DNA from: Gammaproteobacteria bacterium RIFCSPHIGHO2_12_FULL_41_20
Lineage (GTDB): Bacteria; Pseudomonadota; Gammaproteobacteria; DSM-16500
NCBI GenBank assembly: GCA_001801575.1
Contig: MGYC01000022.1
Location: forward strand, 1 to 41,201
Direction of reading: 5' to 3'
Length of the DNA stretch: 41,201 nt
Shown here: piece after piece, positions 1 through 9,481 of the stretch
Layout of the letters: each line of letters begins with the position of its first letter
Numbering within the stretch: the stretch's first letter is position 1
Notes under the pieces: generated by a model
Told to the model about the DNA's origin: nothing
Database searches by the model: none
Seen by the model: only the letters and a program-made list of their open reading frames with translations
Program-made: the position numbers and the translations under genes

Positions 1-44
1 TATGGTTATGCCAAAGTCGGTTATCGCCAGGCTCCTACCCCTAA

Positions 45-84
45 CCCCTGTTAGCTGAGTCAATTAGCTATCAGGGGTTTTTTT
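45..84 (+). terminator. Rho-independent terminator
   Basis: The arms CCCCTG-T-TAGCT and AGCTA-T-CAGGGG pair with one T-T mismatch around a loop of about nine bases. The right arm is followed directly by a run of seven T. This is the standard intrinsic terminator layout and probably ends a plus-strand gene lying left of the window. The 44 bases before it are too short to decide a reading frame. Confidence 0.85.
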
Positions 85-118
85 GCTTTATTATTCTATT
101 TCTATTCTAGAGGCCACT

Positions 119-1333
119 ATGTATTCACGCCAGCGAGTTTCCTATAAAACAACTCCTAGAGGGAGGCATAAACCGCAAGAAATGAGGGAGATAAGAGAGC
201 GGCAAGCGTATATTCCGCCTCTTATGCGGCGGCCCCCCCCTTCTTTTGTTGATGATATGGCACCTTTGGGCTGGACAGGGATATTTTGTTTGCTGGTCAT
301 AGTAGATGCGATTTTAATTGCAGCATTACAAACCTCTCAATCCAATGCTCCCAAACATACGTTAGCCTATGATGGGGGGGCGCGAGGCAACAGTACCGTA
401 GAGACTATGCGAGCATTATTCAATGTAACACGAAATGATATAGATCGTGTACGTGAGGTTTGTACAGATGCGTCATCTGTTACTTTTAATAAGCCTAATA
501 TTACATTAGGAATGCGTAATGGGGTAATGTTGCCCAAATCCTGTGTCCTTGATGAACGATCTCATCAATGTCAAAAAGAGGCCGATTTGCTTTACTCTTT
601 TTCGCCGAATTTTCACGTTTTAGATGAGATGAGATATGATTCAAACCAAGCTTATCTTACTTGGCAAACTAATATCTCTAAACTCATTGCTTCGCTAAAA
701 CACTTAATAACTACGCCTGCTGAAATGGAAGCCGTAGATAAAATGCAAGCCATTTTGAATTTTTTAAAACAAGTGCAATTAAGGTATCTGTCTGTTCAAC
801 AAGTAAAAGCAGGAAATTGTGGAGAGCATACTCTTCATGCTCTGTTTAAGCTGATACATGTAAATTTAAATAGCGATCACCCAATTAAATTACAACAAGT
901 GAGTGTATTGGCGAGCACAAGTGGAAATCCCATTGTTGACCATACCTACTTGCTTATCAATAGTGATGTGGCTGATGTCGAAATTACAGCCGATGAAGGC
1001 GCAGTTAGTCAATATTTAAATTCAATTCGTAAAGGGCAAATATGCGATCCTTGGAATGGGGGTTACCACAGTGATTTGGCTGAAGATGATAGTGGATTTT
1101 ATAAAGATCAAGCGCGGTGGGATTATTTAAAGGTTCGATCAGTTTCCTTGGATTTGCGTAATCTAAATGTTTTATCAAAGGAGATACGTCGATATTTTTG
1201 TTGTCAATTTGCTGAGCTTGGACTTCAGATAGAAGATAAAGTACCTTGCCCTGAGTTTGCTTCCTCTCAAGAGCAATCTTGTTCAGACCCTGTCTCCGCA
1301 TCTTCTGCTTTCGCTTTGAGGCATGCGCTTTGA
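119..1333 (+). CDS. Membrane-anchored protein with Cys-His-Asp protease-like pattern, possible effector
   Basis: Not a family I can name. The ATG at 119 is preferred over a TTG at 83 because AGAGG sits five bases upstream of it, giving 404 residues. The N-terminus is basic and proline-rich, followed by one hydrophobic segment at about residues 51-70, so a single-pass inner-membrane protein is likely. The C-terminal half has NCGEHT (Cys234), DHTYLLI (His275) and CDPWNG (Asp310). This order and spacing is what papain-like and transglutaminase-like cysteine enzymes show, including several bacterial virulence proteases and deamidases. The neighbour downstream is an alpha/beta hydrolase of a type known among Legionella effectors. 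Catalytic activity and secretion are inference; the triad assignment is by eye. Confidence 0.6.
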   Translation: MYSRQRVSYKTTPRGRHKPQEMREIRERQAYIPPLMRRPPPSFVDDMAPLGWTGIFCLLVIVDAILIAALQTSQSNAPKHTLAYDGGARGNSTVETMRALFNVTRNDIDRVREVCTDASSVTFNKPNITLGMRNGVMLPKSCVLDERSHQCQKEADLLYSFSPNFHVLDEMRYDSNQAYLTWQTNISKLIASLKHLITTPAEMEAVDKMQAILNFLKQVQLRYLSVQQVKAGNCGEHTLHALFKLIHVNLNSDHPIKLQQVSVLASTSGNPIVDHTYLLINSDVADVEITADEGAVSQYLNSIRKGQICDPWNGGYHSDLAEDDSGFYKDQARWDYLKVRSVSLDLRNLNVLSKEIRRYFCCQFAELGLQIEDKVPCPEFASSQEQSCSDPVSASSAFALRHAL

Positions 1334-1434
1334 GTAAGCAATTGACGACAGGCCCTAGACATTATCATCTTTTAATGTTAGATAAGATTTATTGACGTTT
1401 CGATTGATGTTTCGGTAAGAGAAGAATAATAAAC

Positions 1435-2772
1435 ATGCAAGCTCGAAATGATGATATGGATTATTTTTCTGAACACACTGTTTATTATGCACCTAAACCG
1501 CGTATTTCTACCCCTTGGACAACGTGGGCTAAACGAATTATCGCGCGTCTATTTTTTCCCCCTCTTTTGCTCTGGGATTTATTAAAGTTTGCGGTGCGTC
1601 AATTAGCAGGAAAAAAAGTAGGTAATTTAGTATTTCTAGCGCAAAACCGTCCTCTAGAGCAGGTGGAGCTACCTGAGCTCAGCAAATTCTTGTCTAGAAA
1701 AAAAATTAAAATTATTACCCATGATCATGCTGAACTCGATACCATGGAGATTCAAAATGAGAATAATACGGAAGGAAAATATATTGTTTACTTTCCTGGT
1801 GCCACAGCCACCATGGAAAGTGCATTAGAATTTACGCAAGAATATGCCCAGCAATTTCAATGTCATGTGGTGATAGGTAATTTTCGCGGAGTTCAATATA
1901 GTGCGGGTAAAGCAAAGTCCATGCAAGATTTAGTGACGGATGGCATTGCTCAGGTACAGCGTTTAATTGATCAAGGTGTGCCTGCAGATAAAATTACTAT
2001 AGTGGGGTATTCATTTGGTGGGGCGGTCGGTGCAGAGGTTGCAAGATATTTTCACCAACAGAAACAAAAAGTCTCATTATTTTGTGACCGTACATTTTCT
2101 AATATGGGTAATGTTATAACAGGTTGGATACGGGGTGGCGGATCTCTACGACCATTTCGGCCACCTGAAACAGGTCATAAAGAGACGCGCGTAGGGAAAG
2201 TACTGGGTTTTTTACTGAAACCGTTTTTTAAGTTTATCCTGTACTTAACCCAATGGCAGAGTAATACTGTTGAGGCCTTTAGATCGATACCCGCATCGCA
2301 CAAAGAGTACATTGTGGTAAGATCCTCGAAACAAGATAGACAACACTCTTCTCACCCCCCTGCAGATGACCACATTATTCCTCACTATAGTTCTTTACAT
2401 GCGGCTTTAAAGCCAGAACGTCAGCAACAAAAAACAAGAATAGATGCACGTATTCAACATATACAGGCATCAGCTGATAAGGTTACATGGACTACGGCGC
2501 TTATTCATAACAAATTAGGAGAAACCGTTGAACCTCTGAAAACAGCGCGCGAGGCATTCAAGGATAGGAAGATGGAAGCGGTAAACCCGCAGGAGCAGCA
2601 GGAAAATGCTCACTTTTTACGCTGGAGTCAGTTACAAAGTCGAGGAACGCGTGCTTCAGCGAATAATTTCTTTCTTCGTTTTTTTAACCGAGAACAGCCG
2701 ATGTCTCAACAACCTGCATTAGCAGCAGCGCCTTCTTCTGGTGTTTATTATGGCAGCACAGCAGCTAGGTAA
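1435..2772 (+). CDS. Alpha/beta hydrolase, SdbA-like effector candidate
   Basis: A 445-residue protein with an alpha/beta-hydrolase core. YFPGATATMES resembles the oxyanion-hole strand, GNFRGVQYS follows it, and GYSFGG is the GxSxG nucleophile elbow with Ser193. The segment ADDHIIPHYSSLH around residues 320-335 fits the late Asp/His part of the triad. The NFRGV then GKA pattern is reminiscent of the Legionella SdbA/SidB group of Dot/Icm substrates, which is a similarity by memory only. The N-terminus has a short hydrophobic stretch (ARLFFPPLLLWDLLKFAV) but no cleavable signal. The last 60 residues are low complexity, rich in Ala, Ser and Gln. AAGAGAAG about ten bases upstream of the ATG serves as ribosome binding site. 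Substrate unknown. Confidence 0.7.
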   Translation: MQARNDDMDYFSEHTVYYAPKPRISTPWTTWAKRIIARLFFPPLLLWDLLKFAVRQLAGKKVGNLVFLAQNRPLEQVELPELSKFLSRKKIKIITHDHAELDTMEIQNENNTEGKYIVYFPGATATMESALEFTQEYAQQFQCHVVIGNFRGVQYSAGKAKSMQDLVTDGIAQVQRLIDQGVPADKITIVGYSFGGAVGAEVARYFHQQKQKVSLFCDRTFSNMGNVITGWIRGGGSLRPFRPPETGHKETRVGKVLGFLLKPFFKFILYLTQWQSNTVEAFRSIPASHKEYIVVRSSKQDRQHSSHPPADDHIIPHYSSLHAALKPERQQQKTRIDARIQHIQASADKVTWTTALIHNKLGETVEPLKTAREAFKDRKMEAVNPQEQQENAHFLRWSQLQSRGTRASANNFFLRFFNREQPMSQQPALAAAPSSGVYYGSTAAR

Positions 2773-2789
2773 GTAATGCTGTACTAAAG

Positions 2790-2817
2790 GTCTTATGTGG
2801 TCGAGTCCATATAAGAC
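2790..2817. terminator. Possible bidirectional hairpin between convergent genes
   Basis: GTCTTATGTGG and CCATATAAGAC pair around a six-base loop between the stops of the hydrolase gene (plus strand) and the VOC gene (minus strand). There is no clean T run on either side, so it is only a candidate terminator. Confidence 0.35.
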
Positions 2818-2818
2818 T

Positions 2819-3205
2819 CTAAAGTTTTATATAAATAAACTGTACAACATTACCATCTGGATCTTCACAATAAAAACTGCGGGTGCCATCACGATGATCT
2901 TTTGGGGCAACTTTTATTGTTATCCCTTGTGCTCGTAAAAATTCATGCCATTGATCTACATCCTGGCGTTCTCGCAGAAAGAACCCAATGTGATCGAGAT
3001 GTTGATGCGGTGTAGGAATAAATTCTTGCGGTGCACGATGCAAGGCCAGATTGTCGGTGCCGGAAGACAAATAAACATTATCGATATCCGGGTGCCAGAC
3101 GATGTGCATGCCAAGTAATTCAGTGTAAAAGCGCATGCATGCATCAAAGTTTTTTGCGAACAATGCTACGTGGTGTAAACCGGCGGTAGGATTAGGTATT
3201 TGCAT
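2819..3205 (-). CDS. VOC (glyoxalase/dioxygenase-like) family protein
   Basis: A 128-residue single-domain protein of the vicinal oxygen chelate superfamily. The family signature is visible as two beta-alpha-beta-beta-beta modules: [11 protein letters not shown] (His11/His12) starts the first, LDHIGFFL (His72) the second, and [15 protein letters not shown] closes the fold. Metal-ligand positions His12 and His72 are present, while the usual final Glu appears as Gln122. The start overlaps the end of rpe by 14 bases in another frame, so it is translated from the tail of the rpe message. The substrate cannot be read from sequence; a detoxification or dioxygenase-type role is possible. Confidence 0.8.
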   Translation of the reverse strand: MQIPNPTAGLHHVALFAKNFDACMRFYTELLGMHIVWHPDIDNVYLSSGTDNLALHRAPQEFIPTPHQHLDHIGFFLRERQDVDQWHEFLRAQGITIKVAPKDHRDGTRSFYCEDPDGNVVQFIYIKL

Positions 3206-3866
3206 GCGTTAACTCACTGCGTAAATCGGCGATGGCTTTTTTATAATCTGACTGTGTAAAGATAGCGGAGCCAGCAACAAAGAAATCTGCGCCAGCTTGC
3301 GCAACTTGTTTGATATTTTCTTTGTTAATGCCGCCATCTACTGCCAAATAAATGTTTCTGCCACTGGCTTGAATAAGCTGTCTGGCTTTTTGAATTTTCG
3401 CTAATACAGAAGGGATAAATGCTTGGCCACCAAATCCTGGGTTGACGGACATAATTAAAAGGATATCGATTTTGTCGAGTAAGTATTCTAGATAGTGCAA
3501 TGTAGTGCCAGGATTAATAGCCAGCCCAGCTCGACAATGATGACTGTGAATCAGGTCTAAACTACGGTCTACATGCTTAGACGCTTCAGGATGGATGGTA
3601 ATATTACTAGCCCCAGCTTGAGCAAAGTCAGTAATTAATCTATCTACAGGGTTTGTCATGAGATGAACATCAATAGCTGCGTTTATGCCGTAATCACGCA
3701 ATGCTTTGCATACCAGTGGGCCCACAGTTAAGTTGGGCACATAATGATTGTCCATGACATCGAGGTGTAATAAATCAGCGCCTGCTTCGAGTACATGCTT
3801 AGATTCTTCGCCAAGTCGGGCAAAGTCTGCGGATAATAATGATGGTGCGATTAGATGAGTATGCAT
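3192..3866 (-). CDS. rpe: Ribulose-phosphate 3-epimerase
   Basis: Interconverts ribulose 5-phosphate and xylulose 5-phosphate in the pentose phosphate pathway. The 224-residue product matches the usual family length. It carries [14 protein letters not shown] at the N-terminus, LHLDVMD (His34, Asp36), DVHLM (His68), VNPGFGGQ for phosphate binding and VDGGI (Asp177), which are the metal and catalytic residues of the family. A longer frame begins at a TTG at 3893, but the ATG at 3866 gives the canonical N-terminus. Upstream, lpxL ends 29 bases before this ATG, and the VOC gene overlaps its 3' end, so the genes form one operon. Confidence 0.95.
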   Translation of the reverse strand: MHTHLIAPSLLSADFARLGEESKHVLEAGADLLHLDVMDNHYVPNLTVGPLVCKALRDYGINAAIDVHLMTNPVDRLITDFAQAGASNITIHPEASKHVDRSLDLIHSHHCRAGLAINPGTTLHYLEYLLDKIDILLIMSVNPGFGGQAFIPSVLAKIQKARQLIQASGRNIYLAVDGGINKENIKQVAQAGADFFVAGSAIFTQSDYKKAIADLRSELTHANT

Positions 3867-3895
3867 AGGGCCATAATATAACGGAATTTTCAATC

Positions 3896-4810
3896 TTAAT
3901 ATACTCTTGCCTCTCCTAGTGGTCGCGTCTTAAAGCGTTTATATTGCCAAATATATTGTTCAGGAGTATTGCGAATCGCTTTTTCTAAGGCGGCATTTAA
4001 TCGCGTGGCATCTTTTACCCAGTCAGAAGAAGGAAATTGTTCAAGAGCAGGAGAGAATTGGATTTGATAGCCTGTATTATCATCGCGACGATAAAAGTGT
4101 ATAGGCACAACTAAAGCACCAGTACTTTTTGTGATACGGGATACAGCAGTTAATGAAGCGGTGGGGATATTAAAAAATGGTGCGAATACACTACGTTGTC
4201 GACCTCCATCTACGTCATAGGCATACCAGATGGGTTGATTCTTTGTTAGCGCATGTAAGAGTAAGCGCATTTTGTGACGGGGAATATAATTAATACCATA
4301 GCGTTGACGAAAGCGTGATTGAATGTGATTTATAATTGGACTTTTATGCGGGCGATACATGGCAGTAAATTGATAACGCATGCCAATAAGTCGTCCCATC
4401 ATCTCTAAGCAAGTAAAATGTGGACTCAATAAAATGACACCTTTATTTTGTGCTAGTGCTTGTTCTGCGTGCTCAATGCCAGAGATGTGTAATAAGGATT
4501 GTAATTTTGCATCAGGTAACCACCAAGCCATCGCTGTTTCAATAACACCTATACCCAAGGAATCAAAATTTTTTTTTATTAATTGTTGCTGTTGCTCTGC
4601 TGTGAGAGAGGGAAAGCATAAGCGAATGTTGACGGTAGCTGTTGATCTTAGTTTACTGGGGAGAAAGTATAGAAATTGTCCTATATTTTTGCCGATGCTC
4701 AGCTGCATATTATAGGGCAGCCGAGTGATAAGCCATAATATCCCCAAGAAAAACCAGATAGGCCAATAAACAGGCATCCATGGGTGTAACTTTTTATTTG
4801 CTATATTCAT
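3896..4810 (-). CDS. lpxL: Lipid A biosynthesis acyltransferase (LpxL/HtrB family)
   Basis: A 304-residue inner-membrane acyltransferase that adds a secondary acyl chain to lipid A. An N-terminal hydrophobic segment (about residues 14-32) anchors it. The catalytic HX4E motif is seen at His131-Glu136 in [35 protein letters not shown] and the C-terminal [13 protein letters not shown] are typical of the LpxL/LpxM group. Which acyl chain or position it serves cannot be told. The start lies five bases after the rubredoxin stop, so it is probably co-transcribed with rubA and rpe. Confidence 0.9.
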   Translation of the reverse strand: MNIANKKLHPWMPVYWPIWFFLGILWLITRLPYNMQLSIGKNIGQFLYFLPSKLRSTATVNIRLCFPSLTAEQQQQLIKKNFDSLGIGVIETAMAWWLPDAKLQSLLHISGIEHAEQALAQNKGVILLSPHFTCLEMMGRLIGMRYQFTAMYRPHKSPIINHIQSRFRQRYGINYIPRHKMRLLLHALTKNQPIWYAYDVDGGRQRSVFAPFFNIPTASLTAVSRITKSTGALVVPIHFYRRDDNTGYQIQFSPALEQFPSSDWVKDATRLNAALEKAIRNTPEQYIWQYKRFKTRPLGEARVY

Positions 4811-4815
4811 GCGGT

Positions 4816-4989
4816 TTATGCAACTTCAATCATTTCAAAATCTTCTTTAGTGGCATTACACTCTGGGCATTGCCATGTTAATGGTACATCCTCCCAGCGT
4901 GTACCAGGAGGAATGCCATCGTCTGGCCAGCCTTTCGCTTCATCATAAATGAATCCACACAGTAAACAAATGTAACGTTTGTAATTCAT
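4816..4989 (-). CDS. rubA: Rubredoxin
   Basis: A 57-residue one-iron electron carrier. The iron ligands are visible as CLLC (Cys8, Cys11) and CPEC (Cys41, Cys44), with the typical [16 protein letters not shown] stretch between them and a Trp before the second pair. The reading frame runs [13 protein letters not shown] to EMIEVA. It is divergent from hemL with an 85-bp gap, an arrangement I recall from other gammaproteobacteria. It leads the minus-strand operon with lpxL, rpe and the VOC gene. Its redox partner is not in the window. Confidence 0.95.
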   Translation of the reverse strand: MNYKRYICLLCGFIYDEAKGWPDDGIPPGTRWEDVPLTWQCPECNATKEDFEMIEVA

Positions 4990-5074
4990 GTTTTTCCTCT
5001 GTCGTAATACCTACTATTTATGTTATTTTGTGAGCAATATTATCTCTAGGATTATAAATCAGGACCCAGCAAGT

Positions 5075-6367
5075 ATGAACCATTCTGAAAGACTATTTTC
5101 CAAGGCACAGCGTTATATCCCTGGCGGTGTTAACTCACCAGTGCGAGCTTTTCGCGGTGTAGAAGGTACTCCACTGTTTATTCGTTCAGGAAAGGGTGCA
5201 TATATTACCGATGTCGATGGGAAGCATTATGTGGATTATGTGGGTTCTTGGGGGCCTTTAATTGTCGGCCATGCTCATCCATATGTCATTAAAGCAGTCA
5301 AGAAAGTTATCACAAGTGGAGTGAGTTTTGGAGCGCCGACAGAAATAGAAGTAAAACTAGCGGAGAGAATTTGTCATCTTATGCCCTCTATTGAGTTAAT
5401 ACGTTTTGTAAACTCGGGGACAGAGGCAGTGATGAGCGCCATTCGTTTGGCAAGAGGATATACATGTAGGCAGAAAATTATTAAGTTTTCTGCTTGTTAT
5501 CATGGGCATACAGATTCCATGTTGGTTGCTGCGGGCTCCGGTGGTTTGACTTTTGGAATACCAAATTCAGCCGGAGTCCCCGAAAGTGTCGCATTGCATA
5601 CTTTGGTAGCAGAATATAATTGTTTAGATAGTGTCAAAGCTTTATTTGAAAAAGTAGGTGATGATGTCGCTGCAGTGATTGTGGAACCGGTAGCAGGAAA
5701 TATGAATTGTGTACTACCCAAGGCAGGGTTTTTGTCAGGGCTAAGAAAACTTTGTGATACTTATGGCAGTGTATTAATTTTTGACGAAGTGATTACTGGA
5801 TTTCGCGTTGCTTTAGGTGGTGCACAAACCTATTACGATGTGAAGCCCGATATTACAATATTAGGTAAAATTATTGGTGGCGGGTTCCCCGTCGGCGCTT
5901 TTGGTGGCACAAAAGATATAATGGAGTGTATTGCTCCATTAGGCCCGGTTTATCAAGCAGGAACTTTATCCGGGAACCCAGTCGCGATGACCGCGGGGTT
6001 AGCCACATTGGATTTAGTTTCTGAGGCTGGGTTTTATCCAAGATTAGAGGCAAGATTACAAATACTCATTAATGGTTTGGGTGAATTAGCTAAACAATAT
6101 GGATTACCTTTTTTTGCGACCCAGGTAGTGGGTATGTTTGGTTTGTATTTTACTGAAAATGACACAGTAGAAACGGAGGCAGATGTAAAGACTGTCGATG
6201 TTGCCTTATTTAAGCGCTTTTTTCATGCTATGCTGAAGGAGGGTATCTATCTTGCCCCTTCTGCTTTTGAGTCAGGGTTTATTTCTTCTGTGCATGGGGA
6301 GAAAGAAATAAATCAAACTCTACAAGCAGCAGAGCGGGTATTTAGGTCGTTAGCATCAATGAGGTAA
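5075..6367 (+). CDS. hemL: Glutamate-1-semialdehyde 2,1-aminomutase
   Basis: PLP-dependent enzyme that makes 5-aminolevulinate from glutamate-1-semialdehyde in the C5 pathway of tetrapyrrole synthesis. The product is 430 residues, the usual length. PLP lysine is Lys265 in [34 protein letters not shown] and [12 protein letters not shown] are family motifs. The open frame extends to 4988, but the ATG at 5075 gives the conserved start [18 protein letters not shown] and has AGGA ten bases upstream. The nearby hemJ on the other strand is a second haem-pathway gene. Confidence 0.97.
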   Translation: MNHSERLFSKAQRYIPGGVNSPVRAFRGVEGTPLFIRSGKGAYITDVDGKHYVDYVGSWGPLIVGHAHPYVIKAVKKVITSGVSFGAPTEIEVKLAERICHLMPSIELIRFVNSGTEAVMSAIRLARGYTCRQKIIKFSACYHGHTDSMLVAAGSGGLTFGIPNSAGVPESVALHTLVAEYNCLDSVKALFEKVGDDVAAVIVEPVAGNMNCVLPKAGFLSGLRKLCDTYGSVLIFDEVITGFRVALGGAQTYYDVKPDITILGKIIGGGFPVGAFGGTKDIMECIAPLGPVYQAGTLSGNPVAMTAGLATLDLVSEAGFYPRLEARLQILINGLGELAKQYGLPFFATQVVGMFGLYFTENDTVETEADVKTVDVALFKRFFHAMLKEGIYLAPSAFESGFISSVHGEKEINQTLQAAERVFRSLASMR

Positions 6368-6375
6368 CCATATAT

Positions 6376-7302
6376 ATGGAACGGATTCTCGCAGGGGCCA
6401 CAGGATTAATTGGCCAATACTTAGTAACCGAGTGGCTAAAACAAGGCAAGAAAATTACAGTTATTGGCCGTTCAAAAGAAAAAATGCAACGAGTATTTCA
6501 TGGCCAAGTACAAGCACTGACGTGGGACGAGTTAACAACGGACACTTTTCGCCAAGCCGAAGTGGTGATTAATTTAGCAGGAGAAAGTCTAGGCGCAAAA
6601 CGTTGGACTGCTGATCGTAAGCGAGCAATTCTTGATAGCCGTACTAAAACGACAGCTATACTTGCTAAGCTATTAGCTCCTCTAGGTAAAAAGGCGCCAC
6701 GTTGGTTTAATGCAAGTGCAGCCAGTATTTATGGGTTACAGTCAGAATTTTCCGGGTTGCCGCCACGTTTTGATGGGGCAGTAGACCTTAATGAAGATAC
6801 ATCCTCTGATTTTTTATCTTTAGTAGCTAAAGAATGGGAGCAAGCAGCTAAACCTGCTGTGGATCAAGGTGTGCCAATAGTGTTTTTACGCTTCGCAGTG
6901 GTTTTATCCAAAACCGGCGGTGCATTGCCACGGCTTATTATGCCATTTCATTTCTTTCTAGGCGGGCCATTAGGTACAGGAAATCAACCTTTTTGTTGGA
7001 TTATGCGCGAAGACGTTATTCGGGTGATGGATTTTCTTTTGGCGCATCCAGATATTTCTGGGCCGGTTGATATTGTGGCACCCAATTGTGTATCACAGCA
7101 AGAGTTTGTACAGATAGTGGGAAAAATACTGCATCGTCCCACTTTTTTTGCCATGCCAGGATGGCTATTAAGATTATTGTTAGGTGAAATGGCCGAAGAA
7201 TTATTGCTACGCGGTCAGTACGTGTATCCCAAGCGTTTACTGGATAAGGGATTCACTTTTACTTACCCAGAGCTTGAGCCGGCATTGCGCGCTATATTGT
7301 AA
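6376..7302 (+). CDS. yfcH: TIGR01777/YfcH-like NAD(P)-binding epimerase-family protein
   Basis: A 308-residue short-chain dehydrogenase/epimerase-fold protein. GATGLIG near residue 7 is the dinucleotide-binding glycine motif. VVINLAGESLGAKRWT, KRAILDSR, NASAASIYG and the C-terminal FTFTYPELEPALRAIL are characteristic of the YfcH family, once annotated as SulA-like. Its physiological substrate is not known. The ATG lies eight bases after the hemL stop with GAGG inside the hemL end, so translation is probably coupled to hemL. Confidence 0.88.
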   Translation: MERILAGATGLIGQYLVTEWLKQGKKITVIGRSKEKMQRVFHGQVQALTWDELTTDTFRQAEVVINLAGESLGAKRWTADRKRAILDSRTKTTAILAKLLAPLGKKAPRWFNASAASIYGLQSEFSGLPPRFDGAVDLNEDTSSDFLSLVAKEWEQAAKPAVDQGVPIVFLRFAVVLSKTGGALPRLIMPFHFFLGGPLGTGNQPFCWIMREDVIRVMDFLLAHPDISGPVDIVAPNCVSQQEFVQIVGKILHRPTFFAMPGWLLRLLLGEMAEELLLRGQYVYPKRLLDKGFTFTYPELEPALRAIL

Positions 7303-7321
7303 GAGCTGTTGACAGCCACTC

Positions 7322-7750
7322 CTATACCATGCCCCAAGGCTTAACAATAGCCAAAATAACAATGGCAACTAAAAATATTACGGGAATTTCATTGATAATG
7401 CGATAAAACACATGGCTATGCGTGTTGTTATTATGTTTAAATTTGTTCAATAAATAGCCCAGGTAAACATAATATAGGATCAGCAGTAGTACTAACGATA
7501 GCTTGATATGTAGCCATTGCATATGCATATACGCTGGTTCCGCATATAGCATCCAGATGCCAAAAAATAGCGTAAAAATAGCGCCAGGCGTGGTAATGCC
7601 ATAATATAATTTTCTTTCCATAATTTTGAATCGAGCTAGGCTAGTCTCATCAGTGGCCATAGCGTGGTAAACAAATAGACGGGGCAAGTAAAATAACCCA
7701 GAAAACCACGTTACCATGAAAATAATATGAAACGACTTGATCCATAACAT
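7322..7750 (-). CDS. hemJ: Protoporphyrinogen IX oxidase HemJ
   Basis: A 142-residue integral membrane protein of the HemJ (UPF0093) family, which oxidises protoporphyrinogen IX to protoporphyrin IX. The N-terminal LWIKSFHIIFMVTWFSGLFYLPRL holds the conserved His8 and the WFSGLFYLPR motif, and RIINEIP near residue 120 corresponds to the conserved RxxNEIP. About four hydrophobic helices are visible. It converges on the hemL-yfcH unit, so two haem-biosynthesis genes are neighbours here. Confidence 0.92.
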   Translation of the reverse strand: MLWIKSFHIIFMVTWFSGLFYLPRLFVYHAMATDETSLARFKIMERKLYYGITTPGAIFTLFFGIWMLYAEPAYMHMQWLHIKLSLVLLLILYYVYLGYLLNKFKHNNNTHSHVFYRIINEIPVIFLVAIVILAIVKPWGMV

Positions 7751-7775
7751 GAAAATAATCTCCTCTTGTTTATGT

Positions 7776-7850
7776 TATACTGGGGTCTTGATACTCGAGA
7801 GTGTTCATTGAACACTCTCTGATATTCTCTCTCCTGAGAGCGTTTTTTTC
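7776..7850 (+). promoter_or_regulatory. erpA leader: -10-like box, perfect 11-bp hairpin and T-run hairpin
   Basis: TATACT at 7776-7781 could be a -10 box; a matching -35 is weak. It is followed by GAGAGTGTTCA (7797-7807) and TGAACACTCTC (7809-7819), a perfect inverted repeat around one base. A second set, CTCTC and GAGAG, ends in a run of seven T at 7843-7849, just before the erpA ribosome binding site AGAGGA. The CTCTC segments could pair with the GAGAG at 7836-7840 in exclusive folds, as in an attenuator. A protein operator is the alternative. Confidence 0.45.
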
Positions 7851-7865
7851 TAGAGGAACAGCATA

Positions 7866-8243
7866 ATGCAAGATCCATTAACTTTCACTGACAATGCAGC
7901 AGCTAAAGTATGGCAATTGATCCAAGAAGAAGGTAACGCCAATCTAAAATTACGTGTTTATGTAACAGGTGGCGGATGTTCAGGGTTCCAATATGGGTTT
8001 ACCTTTGATGAAACAATTCAGTCTGATGATACGGTGATTGCTAAAGTGGTGCAGGTAACAAAAGATGAAGATGACGAAGGGGAGAGTGGTGGAACCGTGC
8101 AATTATTAGTGGATTCATTGAGCTTCCAATATTTAATGGGAGCTGAAATTGATTACAAAGAAGATATAGAAGGGGAGCAGTTTATTATTCGCAACCCTAA
8201 TGCTAAAACTACGTGTGGTTGTGGCTCTTCGTTTACGACGTGA
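7866..8243 (+). CDS. erpA: Iron-sulfur cluster insertion protein ErpA
   Basis: A-type carrier that delivers iron-sulfur clusters to apoproteins. The three cluster cysteines are present: Cys38 in [11 protein letters not shown] and Cys117/Cys119 in [23 protein letters not shown] and [11 protein letters not shown] are very close to E. coli ErpA. At 125 residues it is about ten longer than E. coli ErpA because of an acidic insert ([12 protein letters not shown], around residues 67-78) before the SFQYL segment. AGAGGA lies upstream of the ATG. Its stop overlaps the stop of the convergent alpha-galactosidase gene by 11 bases. Confidence 0.93.
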   Translation: MQDPLTFTDNAAAKVWQLIQEEGNANLKLRVYVTGGGCSGFQYGFTFDETIQSDDTVIAKVVQVTKDEDDEGESGGTVQLLVDSLSFQYLMGAEIDYKEDIEGEQFIIRNPNAKTTCGCGSSFTT

Positions 8244-9405
8244 TTTTTAATAGCACAACACCGTGAGCAGTAACCATAGTTTGATATTGTTTTTCTAATA
8301 CGCCTAAATCTTTATGTAACCAGATATCTCTCACTTTTACTGGATGGTTAAAGCCAATATCTTTGAAAGAAAGCTGAATATCTTGCGGAGATTGGCTGCG
8401 ATTGAATAAGCCCACTGCTTGCGAGCCATCCGCGAGAGTGCGAGCCCAGATTTCTATGTCATCATTTGCATAAACTTGCTCGCCTTGTTTGCCGGCTAGA
8501 TCTTGATCGATAGCGAGTACTTCTGCATTCGTGAGTAATGCAATGGTTTCAGCAGTCATATGTGTCAGATCATTACCAGCAAATAGCGGTGCTGCCAATA
8601 ATGCCCATAAGCTTATATGAGTTTGATATTCGTCGGTAGTCATGCCGCCATTGCCAACTTCTAACATGTCGGGATCATTCCAATGCCCCGGCCCTGCATA
8701 GCTGGATAAGCCTGCTTGACCAAAACCAATACGAGCCATGCTTTTATAATTATCCTCAATATCGCCAGTAGTACGCCAGAGATTGCCACCAACGGTAGCA
8801 CCCCATTGCCATACATCGTCAATGCCGTATTCACATAAGCTAAATACAATCGGACGACCGGTTTTTTGCAAAGCTTGATGCATTTTTATATAGGCATTAC
8901 GTAGTAGCTGCCGTGCTCGCTGTTCGTTTTCTTCTTCGAGAATAATATTAAAAAAACTGCAAAGATCGTATTTCAAATAATCAATACCCCATGCAGCAAA
9001 GGTTTGCGCGTCTTGCTCTTCGTGTTGATAGCTGCCTTCATAGCCGCCGCAAGTTTTTGGACCAGGTGAGGAGTAAATACCGAGTTTCAATCCTTTGCTA
9101 TGCACATAATTTGCTAGCGCTTTCATATCAGGAAATTTATTATTGGGACGCAGGATACCATTTGCATCACGCTCACCTTCCCAGCCATCATCGATATTGA
9201 TATACACATAGCCGGCATCACGCATGCCGCTTGTTACCATGGCGTCTGCTTGGGCTCTTACTGTGGCATCATCAATACCTAACCCAAAATGGTTCCAACT
9301 GCTCCATCCCATGGGCGGTGTGTTAGCGAGAGTTTTGTTGGGGGTAGCGAAGGTATAGAGAGGTAGACTGGATAATAACATTGCCAAAGTAAGTTGTTTA
9401 AGCAT
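8233..9405 (-). CDS. Secreted GH27 alpha-galactosidase
   Basis: A 390-residue glycoside hydrolase family 27 (melibiase) enzyme that releases terminal alpha-galactose or alpha-N-acetylgalactosamine. The start at 9405 has AGGAGAG upstream and yields a cleavable signal peptide ([20 protein letters not shown]). [28 protein letters not shown] (nucleophile Asp147) and RTTGDI (acid/base Asp215) are the family landmarks, and a small beta-domain follows. Members are common in eukaryotes and some bacteria. Here it stands alone without sugar uptake genes, so a role on host glycoconjugates is possible but unproven. Confidence 0.92.
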   Translation of the reverse strand: MLKQLTLAMLLSSLPLYTFATPNKTLANTPPMGWSSWNHFGLGIDDATVRAQADAMVTSGMRDAGYVYINIDDGWEGERDANGILRPNNKFPDMKALANYVHSKGLKLGIYSSPGPKTCGGYEGSYQHEEQDAQTFAAWGIDYLKYDLCSFFNIILEEENEQRARQLLRNAYIKMHQALQKTGRPIVFSLCEYGIDDVWQWGATVGGNLWRTTGDIEDNYKSMARIGFGQAGLSSYAGPGHWNDPDMLEVGNGGMTTDEYQTHISLWALLAAPLFAGNDLTHMTAETIALLTNAEVLAIDQDLAGKQGEQVYANDDIEIWARTLADGSQAVGLFNRSQSPQDIQLSFKDIGFNHPVKVRDIWLHKDLGVLEKQYQTMVTAHGVVLLKITS

Positions 9406-9481
9406 GAGGCTCTCCTGATATTGTGGGAGATTAGCATAGCAGTAAGCTTGCATTATTAGCAGCAGTTAATTTATGCTCGCT

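Noticed and set aside
1-54. End of an upstream gene
   Set aside because: Three frames are possible over 44-54 bases (stops at 42-44, 52-54 and 56-58). None can be favoured, so no partial CDS is listed.
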